A stretch of 64,000 bases of DNA from Nannochloropsis oceanica (lineage: Eukaryota > Sar > Eustigmatophyceae > Eustigmatales > Monodopsidaceae): the NCBI GenBank assembly GCA_004519485.1, contig CP038121.1, forward strand, positions 577,034 through 641,033, given 5' to 3'. Positions 32,224 to 43,162 of this stretch are shown here, piece by piece. The position numbers were made by a program, and so were the translations under genes. The notes under the pieces were generated by a model. The model was given only the letters and a program-made list of their open reading frames with translations, did not search any database and was not told the origin of the DNA. Positions within the stretch are counted from its first letter, which is position 1. Each line of letters starts with the position of its first letter.

Positions 32224-35200
32224 CTAGTTGTGATCCTGCAGGCTCCCGCTCTCAGTCCCGCAGAATGGGTCGATGACGATGTTGATGAGGGTGGGGCCCG
32301 TCCCTGCGATTGCCTGGAGGGAGGGAGGGGGGGAGGGAGGGAGGGGGGGAGGGAGGGAGGGAGGGAGAGGAAGGTGTGTGAGTGTTGGTCTTACACACAA
32401 TTCCTCCGCCCGTTGGATGTCAGTTGACTCGATTCTGCGAAACAGCCCACTGCACAGATTTTCTCTTGTCCCTCCCGCCCTGCCTCCCTACCTGCGCCAA
32501 GGCCGCCTCCAGCTCCTCTGGGGTCGCGGCCGAGAGGCCCCGAGCGCCGAGGCCGATGGCCACGAGGTCGTATCGCAGATCGGGAGTGAAGGCCGTGGGC
32601 GTGGGGTCCTGGGGGAGGGAAGGAGGGAAGGAGAGTAGGGGAAATGAAGGCAATCAGTAGTGGGCGAGAATGGGCCAAAGGGCCAAGCTGGGAGTAATTT
32701 GACTTTGTGCTGCCTGGAATCCATCCCTCTGCCTCCCTCCCTCCCTCCCTTCTTTCCTCCTTCCCTCCCCCCCATCCCGCTTTACCTCCGGGAAGGCCGT
32801 GCCAGGGTCGCCCTCGAACTTCCCACCGTAGATACCGTTGTTGTTGAAGACCAACACGATGATCTTGAGCTTGTAGCGGGCCATGGTCTCCACCTAGGGC
32901 ACGGGGGGAGGGAGGGAGGTAGGTAGGAAAGTATTATGAATCGATGCATCATCTTCATCCCATCGATTCCTCCCCCCCTTCCTCTCCCTCTCCCTCCCTC
33001 CCTACCTCCATGCCGCTGAATCCGAAGGCACTGTCGCCCTCGATCGCAAAGACACACCGCTCGGGTCCATGCACGGCTGCGGCACCGATAGCGTAACCTA
33101 GACCTACGCCCATAGTGCCCCACGTGCCTGAAGGAGGGAGTGAGGGAGGGAGGGAGGGAGGGAACTGCCGTTGGTTCGGGTACTACTGGAGGGAAAGAGG
33201 GAAGGAAGAAGGTGAGGAGGGAGGGAGGGAGGGAGGGGAAAGCAGGGCGTACCAGCGTCGAGGCGGGCGCGGGGCGTGGTCATGTTGAGGAGGGAGCGGC
33301 CGATGTCCATGGTGTTGGCGCCCTCAGAGACGATGACGGGGGGGGTCTAGGAGGAGGAGAGGAGGGAGGCATGTGGAATGAGCGGTCAGTAGTTTCACGA
33401 CAGGAGGGAAAGAGGGAGGGAGGGAGAGAGGGAGGGAGGGAGGGAGGAGGGGGCAGGTACGTACGGGGAGGGCGGCGATGGCCTTAAGGATGACGGCGTA
33501 AGTGGTGTGATAGTCAAGGGGCACCTTGACCTTGGCCAGCTTCGAGGCCATGGACTGGCTGTTTTTGGCGACCTGTGGTGGGGGGGAGGGAGGAAGTATG
33601 AGGGGGGGAGGGAGGAAGGATGAGGACAGAGGCACCGTCGTCTTGGGCCATGGACAGGCTACTCCTAGGGCGGAGCGAGAAAGGGAGGGAGGGAGGGGAG
33701 GGAGGGAGAGAGGGATAGGTGGTGGACTATCTGGCACGAGGAAGGGAAGGAGGAAGGGAGGGAGGGAGGGAGGGAGGGAGGTGGGGGTACCTTGGCTTGG
33801 ATGGCTCCGACCCACTCGCCGCCGGCGTCCACCTTCCAATTGGTCGCACCCAGGCCCTGAACGGGGGATGGGGACATGCGAGGGAGGGGGGAGGAGGGGG
33901 TGAAGAACAAGATTAGATGCTGGAGGAGGAAATGATCGAAGAGGGGAAGGAGAGAGGGGGGAGGGAGGGAGGGAGGGAAGGAGGGCGGGTATACCTTGTA
34001 CAGTGCGCTGACAATGGTCTTGGCGTGGCCCGTCAGGTGTCGCCGCCGCTCCGACTCGGGCAGGTCCTGCGGCATCGGAAAAACAAAAGAAACGAGGGAG
34101 GGAGAGAGGGAAGGAGGGAGGGAAGAAGGGAGGGAGGGAGAGAAGGAGGAGGGGAAGGAGGGAGGGGGAGGGAAGGCAAAAATGTACAATAAAGATGAGC
34201 AACTGTCACGATACACTCGCACGGTGTCCCTAGCCACCCTCTCTCTTTCTCCCTCCCTCCCTCATTCCAGACCTGAACCACGTCCACGAGGATAAAGGTC
34301 GCCTGTGGGTTCCAACGGGGGGGCTCGCCATAGTGCAGGATCCAGTTCAACCGCGCCCCTACTACCAGCACCACATCGGCCTGGAGGGGGGGGGGGCGGG
34401 AGGGAGGACGGGAAGGAAATGAATGACGTGGCAAAGGAAAAGTCGACAAGCCGGAAGTCCGCGCTTTGACCATCCTCGTTTCCGCCCTCCCTCCCTCTCG
34501 CCCTCCCTCCCTCCCTCCCTCCCTCCCTACCTCCTTCAAGACCAAGCTCCGCGCGGCCGCCGCCGAGAGCGGGTGGTCATCCTCCACCACCCCCTTCCCC
34601 ATGGGCGTGGCCAGGAAGGGAATCCCTGTGCCGGCCACCAGGGCGCGGAGCTCATCTATAGGGAGGAAGGGAGGGAGGGAGGGAGGGAGGGAGGGACGGA
34701 CGGAGGGGTGAGATGGGTGATGTATTATCATTCGTGGAGCCAAATTGGCCCTCCCTCCTTTCCTTTCTCCCTCTCGCCGTCCCGCCCGCCCTCTCTCCCT
34801 CCTTGAGCCTGCAAAAAGCATCTGGGCTGCTCAAGACAGATGAATACCTAGTTATCACAGCCGACCTCGTCTTCCCTCCCTCCCTTCCTCCCTCCCTCCC
34901 TCCCTCCCCGCTCACCCTCTGCTCGTGCGTAGGCCGCGCCCTTGCCGAAGACCAAGAGGGGCTTCTTAGCCTCCTGGAGGAGGGCCAGAGCCGAGGCCAG
35001 GGCGGTGGGGTCGGGGGTGAGGCCCGCAGACTGAGGGAGGGAGGGAGGGAGGGAGGGAGGGAGGGAGGGAGGGAAGGAGGGAGGGAGGGGTGGGTGAGCA
35101 GGCGCGCGCATGCGGGAGCCGAGGTAGCGTGGGTCCATAATGTTGGTCATGCTTCATCGAGGGCTTGAACGGGTGATGACGACAAAGGGGGGGCGAGGGA

Positions 35201-37219
35201 CGGGAGAAGAGGGAAGAAAGAGAGAGAGGGAGGCTCGTCACACCTCTGCCTCCCGAGAAGCACAGAAAGAGGGAGGGAGAGGAAGTGAGCGGCAGATACC
35301 TGAATGCTGGCGAGAGTGGGGGCCACGGCCGCGGCCTTGTCGAGCTCTACCGCCTCCTCCGTGGGAGAAATTCTGCGACAGGTGGGGAGGCAGGGAGGGA
35401 GGCAGGCAGGCAGGCAGGGAGGGAGGGAGGGGGGGGGGGGCTTAGAATTAAAAGAAATGTAAAAAATGACACGCCAGCCCCACTCCTCTCTTTCCATTCC
35501 CTCCCTCCCTCCCTCTCTTGCTCCCTCTCTCCCTCTTTCCATACCTGGAGTGCAACACGTCGGCGGGCAGGTCAATGTAGGCCCCTCCGGGCCTCCCTGA
35601 GGCGGCCAGAGTAACGGCGTCGGCTACGGCCTGGGGAATGGCCTCGATGGAGGTCACGGGGAATACCCCCTTGGCATGGCGCCTGGCCGCCTCGAGCTAC
35701 GAGGGAGGGAAAGTAGAGAGGGAAAGGAGGTTATGTCGTTTCTGCTTAGTTTCCTCCATGTGATGTTTCCCCTTTCCCCCCTCGGCCCTCCCTTGCCCCC
35801 TCCCTCCCTCCCTCCCTCCCTACCTGATCCAGTTCCTGGAAGCCCCCGCCCTTGCCCCGATTGCTGCGGGCGGTGGAGCCGGAGAGCATCACCACGGGCC
35901 AGGCGTTCGTGCCTGGGTAGGGAGGGAGGAGGGGAGGGGAGGGAGGGGGAGAGGGCGGGTGGGACGAGGGAGGGAGGAGGGCGGGAGCGATAGATGTTGG
36001 GCTGGAGGGGGAGGGACGCGGCTTACCGGCGTTGGCGAGCCCCGCCAGCCCGTGAACGACGCCTGTGAGATGAAAGTTTCACCGTGTGTTAATCAGATGG
36101 GACACTATATGTGAATCTAGGCTAATCTCTTGAGTAAATGGAATGAATGACACATCTTAATCAAGAGACCCCATTTCTTTCATATAAGGTAACGCCACAC
36201 GAAGGTGAAGCGAAAGTGCTCAGTCATCACCCGCTATTCCTGCCTCCCTCCCTCCCTCCCGCCCTCCCTCCCGCCCTCCCTCCCGCCCTCCCTCCCGACC
36301 TGGCCCTGACACGGTGAGGAGACCGGCAGGCTTGCCGGTCATGTAGCCGATGGCAGTGGCGGCGTAGGCGGCCGCTTGCTCGTTGCGGAAGGCCAAAAAA
36401 CGGATGCCCACCTCCTGGCGAGAGGGGGGGAAGGGAGGGAGGGAGGGAGGGAGGGAGGGAGGGAGGGAGGGAGGGAGGGAGGGAGGGAAATGAGTGCGGT
36501 TGTCGCTGCACAAGGAAACGACACAGCGAGAGGAAGAGGGACACGAGGGAGGGAGGAAGGGAGGGAGGGAGGGAGGGAGGGAGGGAGGGAGGGAGGGAGG
36601 AAAATAAGTGCGGTTGTCGCTGCACAAGGAAACGACACAGCGAGAGGAAGAGGGACACGAGGGAGGGAGGAAGGGAGGGAGGGAACAAGGCAGTACCTGC
36701 GCCGTGTTCCCCAGGCGCGTGACGGGGATGCCGACGACGCCGCACATGATGTCCATTCCCGCCGCCTTGAGGGCCTTGGCCGCCAGGAGGTAGCCGTCAG
36801 TGCCTTTGGGGGGGGGAGGGAGGGAGTGAGAGAGAGGGAGGAAGGGAGAGGTGAGGAGTAGGTGGAACTCGGCGGCTGAATCTTTCCCGATTGGAGAGAA
36901 AGGGAGAGGGGAAGGGAGGGGGATGAAGAAAGGAAGGGTGGGAGGAAAAGAGGGAGGAAGGGCGGGAGGGAGGGGTAGTGAGTACCTTTGGAGGAAGCAT
37001 CGGCAGCGGGGGTGGAGGAGGAGGAGGAGGAGGGGGAGTCGGCCGCGGGCGAGGCCCTGTGAAGGCGTGGCAAGAGAGGGAGGGAGGGGGGAAAGCAAGC
37101 AAGTGGATGGACGTGAGTAGGTCGGCGGCAAAAGGAGGGACGTACGTCCGTGAGGGTGCAGTCGTCGTCTGGAGAGAGGATGAGGCTCCTTCCTTCACTT
37201 CCGCCTTATGCTGCTTCAT
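32224..37219 (-). CDS. Oxalyl-CoA decarboxylase
   Basis: Thiamine-diphosphate enzyme that converts oxalyl-CoA to formyl-CoA and CO2. Nineteen exons in order: 37219-37146, 37056-36986, 36803-36697, 36414-36300, 36062-36027, 35912-35824, 35696-35545, 35372-35300, 35030-34916, 34655-34531, 34380-34273, 34066-33995, 33856-33791, 33572-33465, 33346-33253, 33127-33006, 32893-32786, 32608-32492, 32313-32224. All phases agree; 613 residues (family about 565). Seen: [11 protein letters not shown], the cofactor-activating Glu96 in FRNEQ (bacterial enzymes have HEQ), [34 protein letters not shown] typical of this family, and the ThDP motif GDSAFGFSG to FNNNGIYGG (about 499-532). It ends [10 protein letters not shown]. 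The first about 50 residues are Ser/Ala/Lys-rich without clear targeting. The upstream neighbour is the ligase that would make its substrate. Confidence 0.92.
36487..36686. repeat. Tandem duplication inside an intron
   Basis: A unit of about 114 bp is repeated nearly perfectly: the text gagtgcggttgtcgctgcac occurs near 36491 and again as aagtgcggttgtcgctgcac near 36605, each followed by about 45 identical bases and a (ggga)n run. It lies in the intron between decarboxylase exons 3 and 4. Confidence 0.85.
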
Positions 37220-37593
37220 TCTCTTCTCACTCTTACTCTTTATCTTGCTTTACTCTGCACCCTTACTCTTTTCATTTAATTTTTATTCTTCTCGTTCATA
37301 TCCTCCTTCTTCATTCCCTCCTCCTCTCATTTTCTTCCCCCCTCCTTCTTCTTTTTCTTCTTCCCGTCTTCCCTTCTTGTAATTCATGCAACGGGCCTGC
37401 GCGCCCTCAACCAGGCCCTCCCCCGGTCCCTCCCCCGGCTCCTCTCCCGGTCCCTCCCCCGGCTCCTCTCCCGGTCCCTCCCCCTGACTTGATGCATCCT
37501 TTCGTCCATCGCAATTGACTCTCTTCTTCCTCCTTCTCCTCCTTCCTCGTCCTCTCCCTCGTCTTCCTCCCTCCCTCCCTCCCTCCCTCCTCC
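37220..37593. other. Spacer between oxalate genes
   Basis: About 370 bp between the ligase stop (37594) and the decarboxylase ATG (37219). Its minus strand is purine-rich near 37220, unlike the pyrimidine-rich 3' ends of introns here, which favours a real intergenic spacer. 37421-37495 repeats tccctcccccggctcctctcccgg-type units. Confidence 0.45.
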
Positions 37594-38709
37594 TCACCCC
37601 TTCAAAAAGTGTTCAGCCACGATGCGCCGTTGAATCTTGCCCGTGGCCGTGCGCGGAACCTGGAGAGAGGGACGGAGGGAGGGACGGAGGGACGGAGGGG
37701 CAGATAGCATGAGGAGCCAGCGAGGGGAGAAAGGGAAGGAGGATGGAACGAAGAAAGGGGGGAGGGGGGGGAAGGACGTACGTTGTCGGCGATGTACAGC
37801 TTCTTGGGCAACTTGAAGTCGGAGAGGGAGTGGCGGCAGTGGGCGAGGATGTCCTCCACCGTCACGGACGAGCCGGGCTTGACGATCACCACGGCGTTGA
37901 CCTGCAGGCAGGGAGGGAGGGAGGGAGGAAGGGAGGGAGGAAGGGAGGGAGGAAGGGAGGGAGGGAGGGATGTGAGGAGACTTTGAGAGGGAAGGGACTG
38001 CGGCTGCTCCTGCTAGTACAGGGTTACACTCCCTGTCTGGACAAGAGCACCTCCCTCCCTCCCTCCCTCCCTCCCTCCTGCCCTGCCTCCCCTCCTCCCT
38101 TTCTGTGTGGACTCCGTACCTCCTCCCCGTACTTGGAATCGGGCGCGGCGAAGGAGACGGCCTCTCCCACCATGGGGTGGGAGAGCAGGACGGCGTCCAC
38201 CTGAGGGAGGGAGGGAGGGAGGGAGGGAGGGAGGGAGGCAGGGAGGGAGGGAGGGAGGTGCATGAGGCCCGTGGTCAGCGGCCTGGCTCCAAGCGACCTC
38301 CAAGACGGGGGGGGCAAAGCCGGCGAGAGGGGGGGATAGAAGGGCGGAGAAAGGGAGGGAGGGGAGGGAGGGAGGGGAGGAGGGAGGGGGAAATACGCTG
38401 TATACCTCGAGAGGGGAGATTTTCTCTCCGCCGCGATTGATGAGCTCCTTGAGGCGGCCCGTCAGAGTCAGGTAGCCCTCCGCATCCAGCCTAAGGGAGG
38501 GGGGAAGGAGGGAGGGAGGGAGAGAGAGAGGGAGGGTGAAAAATTAAGGGGAAAAGACAGTATGTTCGATGAAAAGAAGAGAGGCTGCAAAAGAGGGAGG
38601 GAAAGAGGAAGGGAGGGAGGGAGGGAGCGGACGTACGTGCCCTGGTCGCCGGTGTGGAACCATCCGCCCTCGAAGCCCGTCTTATTCGCCTCGTCGTTGT
38701 TCACGTAGC
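37594..38709 (-). CDS. Oxalate-CoA ligase (AAE3/Pcs60-like), 3' part only
   Basis: Acyl-activating enzyme that would make oxalyl-CoA from oxalate, ATP and CoA. Visible exons: 38709-38637, 38490-38406, 38200-38120, 37901-37782, 37659-37594, in phase, about 140 residues of an expected 510-550. Motifs: GYVNNDEANK and FHTGDQG (the TGD motif; this wording is typical of AAE3/Pcs60), LTGRLKELINRGGEKISP (hinge and core), and the catalytic Lys in TATGKIQRR near the end. The 5' exons, with the AMP-binding P-loop, should lie in or beyond the N gap at 38733. The protein ends HFLKG with no peroxisomal SKL-type tail. The stop is overlapped by a good splice donor (see findings). Oxalate specificity is inferred from resemblance and from the adjacent decarboxylase. 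Confidence 0.85.
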
Positions 38710-38732
38710 CTATGGGAAGGAGAGGGGCAAGG

Positions 38733-38832
38733 NNNNNNNNNNNNNNNNNNNNNNNNNNNNNNNNNNNNNNNNNNNNNNNNNNNNNNNNNNNNNNNNNNNN
38801 NNNNNNNNNNNNNNNNNNNNNNNNNNNNNNNN
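38733..38832. other. Assembly gap of 100 N
   Basis: Exactly 100 N, a customary placeholder for a gap of unknown size. Two genes enter it: the ligase from the left (its 5' end missing) and the coiled-coil gene from the right (its 5' end missing). Confidence 0.98.
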
Positions 38833-40416
38833 GGAGGGGAAGAAGGAAAAAGGAGCACAGAAGGAGAAGAAATTGCAGGTATGTCTTCCTCCAGCGATTG
38901 TCCCTCGCTCCCTCCCTCCCTCCCTCCCTCCCTCCCGCCCTCCCTTCCTCTCTCCTTCCCTCCCTCCTCATCACTCCCTCCTCCCTTCCTCCTGGCGTAT
39001 ATCCATCCCCTCTATTCCCTCCCTCCCTCCCTCCCTCCCTCCCTCCCTCCCTCCTATCTCCCTCGACCAAGATCAAGGGCGGGTGGGAGGGACAGCGCGA
39101 AGAGGAGCAGAGAGAGGCCGCCCGCCTCCTCCAGAGGAAAGTGGAGCTGACGGCAGCGATAGAAAAGGGGAAAACAGCACAAGCAGAGGTCAGGAGGGAG
39201 GGAGGGAGGGAGGGAGGGAGGGAGGGAGGGAGGGAGGGAGGGAGGGAGGGAGGGAGGGAGGGAGGGAGGTAGTCAGGCGGGACGAAAGATCGATGATGGA
39301 GACCGAGGCGAAGAAGACAGCGGCGGTAGCCCTCCCTCCCTGCCTTCCTGCCTGCCTGCCTCCCTCTTTCCCTCCCTTTCCTCAGGCATCCCCCCCCCCG
39401 CACCACTTCCTCCACTCCCTCCCTCCCTCCCTCCCTCCCTCCCTCCCTCAGGCATGGGCCGACTACCTTTCCCGCCGCTCCTCCCTCCTCGGCCTCTCCC
39501 AATCCCTTTTCCAATCCCGTGCTGCTTTCGCCGACATTAAACGCACCCACCGAGCCCTCCTCCAGGAGCATGGATACACCAACGGTACCCCCCCTCCCTC
39601 CCTCCCTCCTTCCCTCCCTCCCTCCCTTGCAACCGTCTCCCACCAGCTGCAAGTTATTCAAAACCGAGCCCAGACACTCATCCCTCCCTCCCTCCCTCCC
39701 TCCCTCCCTCCCTCCCTAGGCAAGCTCCCTCCTAATCTACGTGCAGCCGTCTCCCACCAGCTGCAAATCATCCAAAACCGAGCCAAGAAAGAGGCTCAGT
39801 CAGCAGCAGGTAGGGAGGGCGCGAGGGAGGGAAGGAGGGAGGGAGAGAGGGAGAGAGGAGGGGAAAAGAAGACGAACGAATCAAATGTCAATTTGTCACA
39901 TTTGTTATTTCATTCATCGGGTTTTCCCTCCCCTCTCTCCCTCCCTCCCCTCCCTCCCTCCCTCCCTCCCTCCCTCCCTCCCCCCCTCTCTCCCTCCCTC
40001 CCCTCCGTCCAGGAATCACGGCGCCCGACTCGTCCGAGGCCGAGAACGGCGGCAGCGAGGAAGGGGAGGAGGGTAAGGAGGGAGGGAGGGAGGGAGGGAG
40101 AGAGGGAGAGGTACCTCAAGGGCGCTCTCTCCTGCGTCTGTTTCACCCCTTCCGGCTTCTCATTCCCTCCCTCCCCCCATTCCTCTCTCCCTCCCTCCCT
40201 TCCTCAGCCTCCCCCCCCCGCCTGGAGCCGCGAAAGACTCGGAACAAGACTGCAGCGGAAGAAGGGAAGAAGGAGAAGGAGGAGGGCGGGAAGGAGGGTG
40301 GGGAGAAAAGCGAGGAGGAGGAGGAGGAGGGGGCTGAAGGGGGGGGAGGAGGGGGGGGTGGAGGAAGAGGGAATTTCAAGAAGAAGAAGTCGGGGGGCCG
40401 GAAGCGTTCAGCGTAG
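38833..40416 (+). CDS. Coiled-coil, Lys/Glu-rich protein, 5' end in gap
   Basis: Visible exons: up to 38878, 39072-39188, 39452-39584, 39720-39809, 40013-40072, 40208-40416, in phase; about 217 residues. Charged helical segments come first (EEEQREAARLLQRKVELTAA), then an ordinary helical stretch (WADYLSRRSSLLGLSQSLF, FADIKRTHRALLQEHGY, LRAAVSHQLQIIQNRAKKEA). The tail is Glu-, Gly- and Lys-rich, ending KKKKSGGRKRSA, which could be a nuclear localisation signal. I do not recognise the family. The intron before 39720 carries a decayed copy of the next exon. Confidence 0.65.
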
Positions 40417-40978
40417 GGAGGGAGGGAGGGAGGGAGGGAGGGAGGGAGGGAAGGAAAGAGGGCATGCATAGAAGAATCATGGAGGAGGCTATTATGAAGT
40501 GTAGGTGGGGAAGATGGAAATAGGGATGGTAGGGCAAGAGGGAGAGAAAGAAGAAGAAGTACGAGCCGAAGCAGAAGTTAATAGTAGAAAAAAAAGAAGG
40601 AAAAGAAGAAGAAGAAGGTGGCGATGAAGAAGATGATGCGGATGATTGAAACAAGACGACTTATCAATGTGGTAGGAAATAACTTTAAGATTCTCGTCGT
40701 GCTTATGAATATTGTCATCGTCGTTCTTGCTCTTCTTTTTTTTTTTTCCCCGGGAGGGGGGAGGTCACATGTTTCGTCCTCCCTCCTATCCTGTTATCTT
40801 CTTCTCTTTTTCCTTTTCATAGCACCCCGGGTTATCGAAACAAATTTAACACTAAGGAGGACGAGGGAGGGAGGGAGGGAGGGAGGGAAGGAAGGAGGGT
40901 AGGGTTTGGCCCGAGGGGTCCTGAAGGAGATCCTCCCTCCCTCCCTCCCTCTCTCCCTCTCAGATGGAATGGGTATGC
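40417..40978. other. Intergenic region between convergent genes
   Basis: Starts with (ggga)n from the 3' end of the coiled-coil gene; an aag/gaag-rich stretch spans 40540-40640 and a T-run lies near 40740. No gene seen. Confidence 0.45.
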
Positions 40979-42261
40979 TTAGTAGTAGTCGCCAGTGGCC
41001 TTGCCCTGTGCGTCGAGGAGACCAGCCCTGGGAAGCAGAGGGAGGGAGGGAGGAGGCACGATCGTTACTCGTAAGACGGTTTCGGAAGAAGAGTCTGTAA
41101 CTGTCGGGGAAGTGTTCAAACTGCCCCTCCCTTGCTCGCCTCCTTCCTTCCTCCCTACTTACCAGTACTTGCTCTCGAACTCGGCCTTGAGGTTGACATT
41201 GATATACGCCTATCATGGAGGCGAGGGAGGGAGGGAGGGAGGGAAGGGGCGGAGTGTCCGGGTGGAGATGAATTTCTTCATTTGTTCCCAGGGCTCAAAG
41301 GCTCATTTTCCACTCCCTCCTTCCCTCCCTCCTCCCTCCTTCTCCTTCTCTACCCTTCCTCCCCCCATCCCGCCCGCATTACCTCGATCATATTTCCCTT
41401 GGCGCGGACGGGGAAGACGGCCAGGTCACGAGCCTCATAAAGCTTTCCAATCAGGGGGCCGAGGAGGGGAGGGAAAGGGCACCACTCCCCTACCAGCTCT
41501 CCCGTTTGCAGCGAGAAGGCAGAGCCAGACTGAGGACAGATCACACAGCCGTCTTGCAGGCGGCCGTCGGAAAGAGGGGCGGACATAAAGGGGCTAGGGA
41601 GGGAGGGAGGGAGGGAGGGAGGGAGGGAGGGAGGGAGGGGAGAGGTGACGATATAAAGCAGGAATGAATGATTTTGGAGGACGAAGGAAACGAATCGACG
41701 TGATACAAGCAGAGGTGAAGGGAGGAAGGGAGGGAGGGAGAAAGGGAGAGAGGGAGGGAGGAAGGGGGAAACCAGAAACCCCCCACATACCTGCACCCAG
41801 CCGTGCAGTACACAGTGCCGTCATTGTCGGCGGCAAGGAGGAGGGAGAGACCATTCGTGTCAAAGGGGATCATGTCTCCGGGGGCAATCTCACTGGCCTT
41901 TATAAGGGGGACCCATTCGCGCTTGAGGATACACGGTGAGAAGGGGGGAATGAAGGGGTGGGAGGGAGGGGAGGTGTGGGCAGGGGCAAGAAGTGTCTGC
42001 GGTGGGACGGAGGCGGAGCGGAAAAGAGAAGAGGATAGATTGGAGGGAGAGGAGAGGGCTTCAATGTAGATTCTAAAAATGCTGTACCTTTTCCGGGATA
42101 TTCTTGACGCGGATGGCTCCATCTGCTTGCTGAGGCCCAGCCATAAGGGCGCTAGGACTGGGGAGGAAGGCAGGACGAGGAACGAGGAAGGCCATGGTGG
42201 TGGTGGTGCTAAGCGACATCAGGAGGGAGATGAGGGAAGAAGCGAGGGCAAGGCGAGGCAT
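40979..42261 (-). CDS. PSB33-like Rieske-fold plastid protein
   Basis: Exons 42261-42088, 41921-41791, 41593-41383, 41209-41163 and 41027-40979 are in phase; 203 residues. The N-terminus is a signal peptide (SSLISLLMSLS) followed by TMAFLVPRPAF, an A-F plastid-targeting junction. The mature part resembles PSB33 of Arabidopsis (TEF5 in Chlamydomonas), a thylakoid protein linked to photosystem II: EWVPLI, then LQDGCVICPQSGSAFSLQTG, EWCPFPP and LAVFPVRAKGN. In a true Rieske protein CxH and CxxH motifs bind a 2Fe-2S cluster. Here the corresponding positions read CTAGC and CPQSG, with no ligand histidine, as also known for PSB33. So the fold is kept but a cluster is unlikely. The exon 2 acceptor is aag. 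Confidence 0.8.
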
Positions 42262-43162
42262 CTTAATCAGAATACTGTAGTTGAGTTGAAAGTCTGGCCG
42301 GGGGAGAGTCGGGGCAACAATGGTTGAGTGAGCATGCCACGAGGAAGGGGAATAAGTCAAGTGATAGGACATGAGAGTTGCGAAGATTGAGACACGCAAG
42401 CAGCATAATTTTTTTTGACAAGAAATCCCTTATGTCATTCACGCGCCAGTGGCATTAAAAAAGCTGGGGGAAAATGCACGAGGGCAGAGGGAGTAGCCAT
42501 CGTCGCAGGGTAAGCCTGCGACGATGTCAAGGGCCAACGACGACTTTTGCAAAATTTTACAGGCCCCAAATGAAAGGACACATGGAGGCTCAGAAATAGA
42601 CAAACAAATAAACAAATGTGTCATAGAACAAGGGATAAGGGATTGTGTCCTGCGTGTGCCCTGGGCGTGTGGGCCAGACGCGTGCCTTTGATTGAAGTGT
42701 TACTTCTTTGGCGAAGGGCGGCATCTTGATTTTTCTTTTTACTCTTTGGGTGGGGTGAAAGATTGATACCACAAAAATACAAACAACTTCGGGCGAACGA
42801 AAAGATTGATCGAATAGAGCATAGACATTTTAGGGATTTGCGTGTCCTGATTTGCCACAAGGAGTACTTTGATGGCCTTGTTTTTCGTACGTTAGAGGAG
42901 GTTACTGCTCTGAACATTTTCTGACGTATTTATTTTTTAGTATCGAACATGTGAACCCAAAATGGCTATACTGACCAAGGTTAGGGTTATCTATGAGACA
43001 CAACGTATTCATAATGTAATTGCTGCATGGCGATTTGGGTCTTGCTTTGGCTTTCCAACCGAATGGATCGGGGAATTGATCAGGTTAACCAACAGTTGGC
43101 GAATGATTTACATATTGTCTTGGGCAGATCTTTTGCTTGCCGCAACGGAGACGAAGACGCCA

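Noticed and set aside
35400-35440. ggcaggcaggcaggg run as a recombination hotspot element
   Set aside because: It is a variant of the ordinary intron GGGA tract; no evidence of a special role.
39188-39270. Regular (ggga)n arrays resembling a CRISPR or satellite
   Set aside because: A 4-bp simple repeat without spacers, located at the start of an intron.
42496-42531. Short inverted repeat near gcatcgtcgcaggg/cctgcgacgatg as a possible terminator or RNA gene
   Set aside because: An isolated hairpin in a eukaryotic intergenic region, with no supporting promoter or conserved RNA feature.
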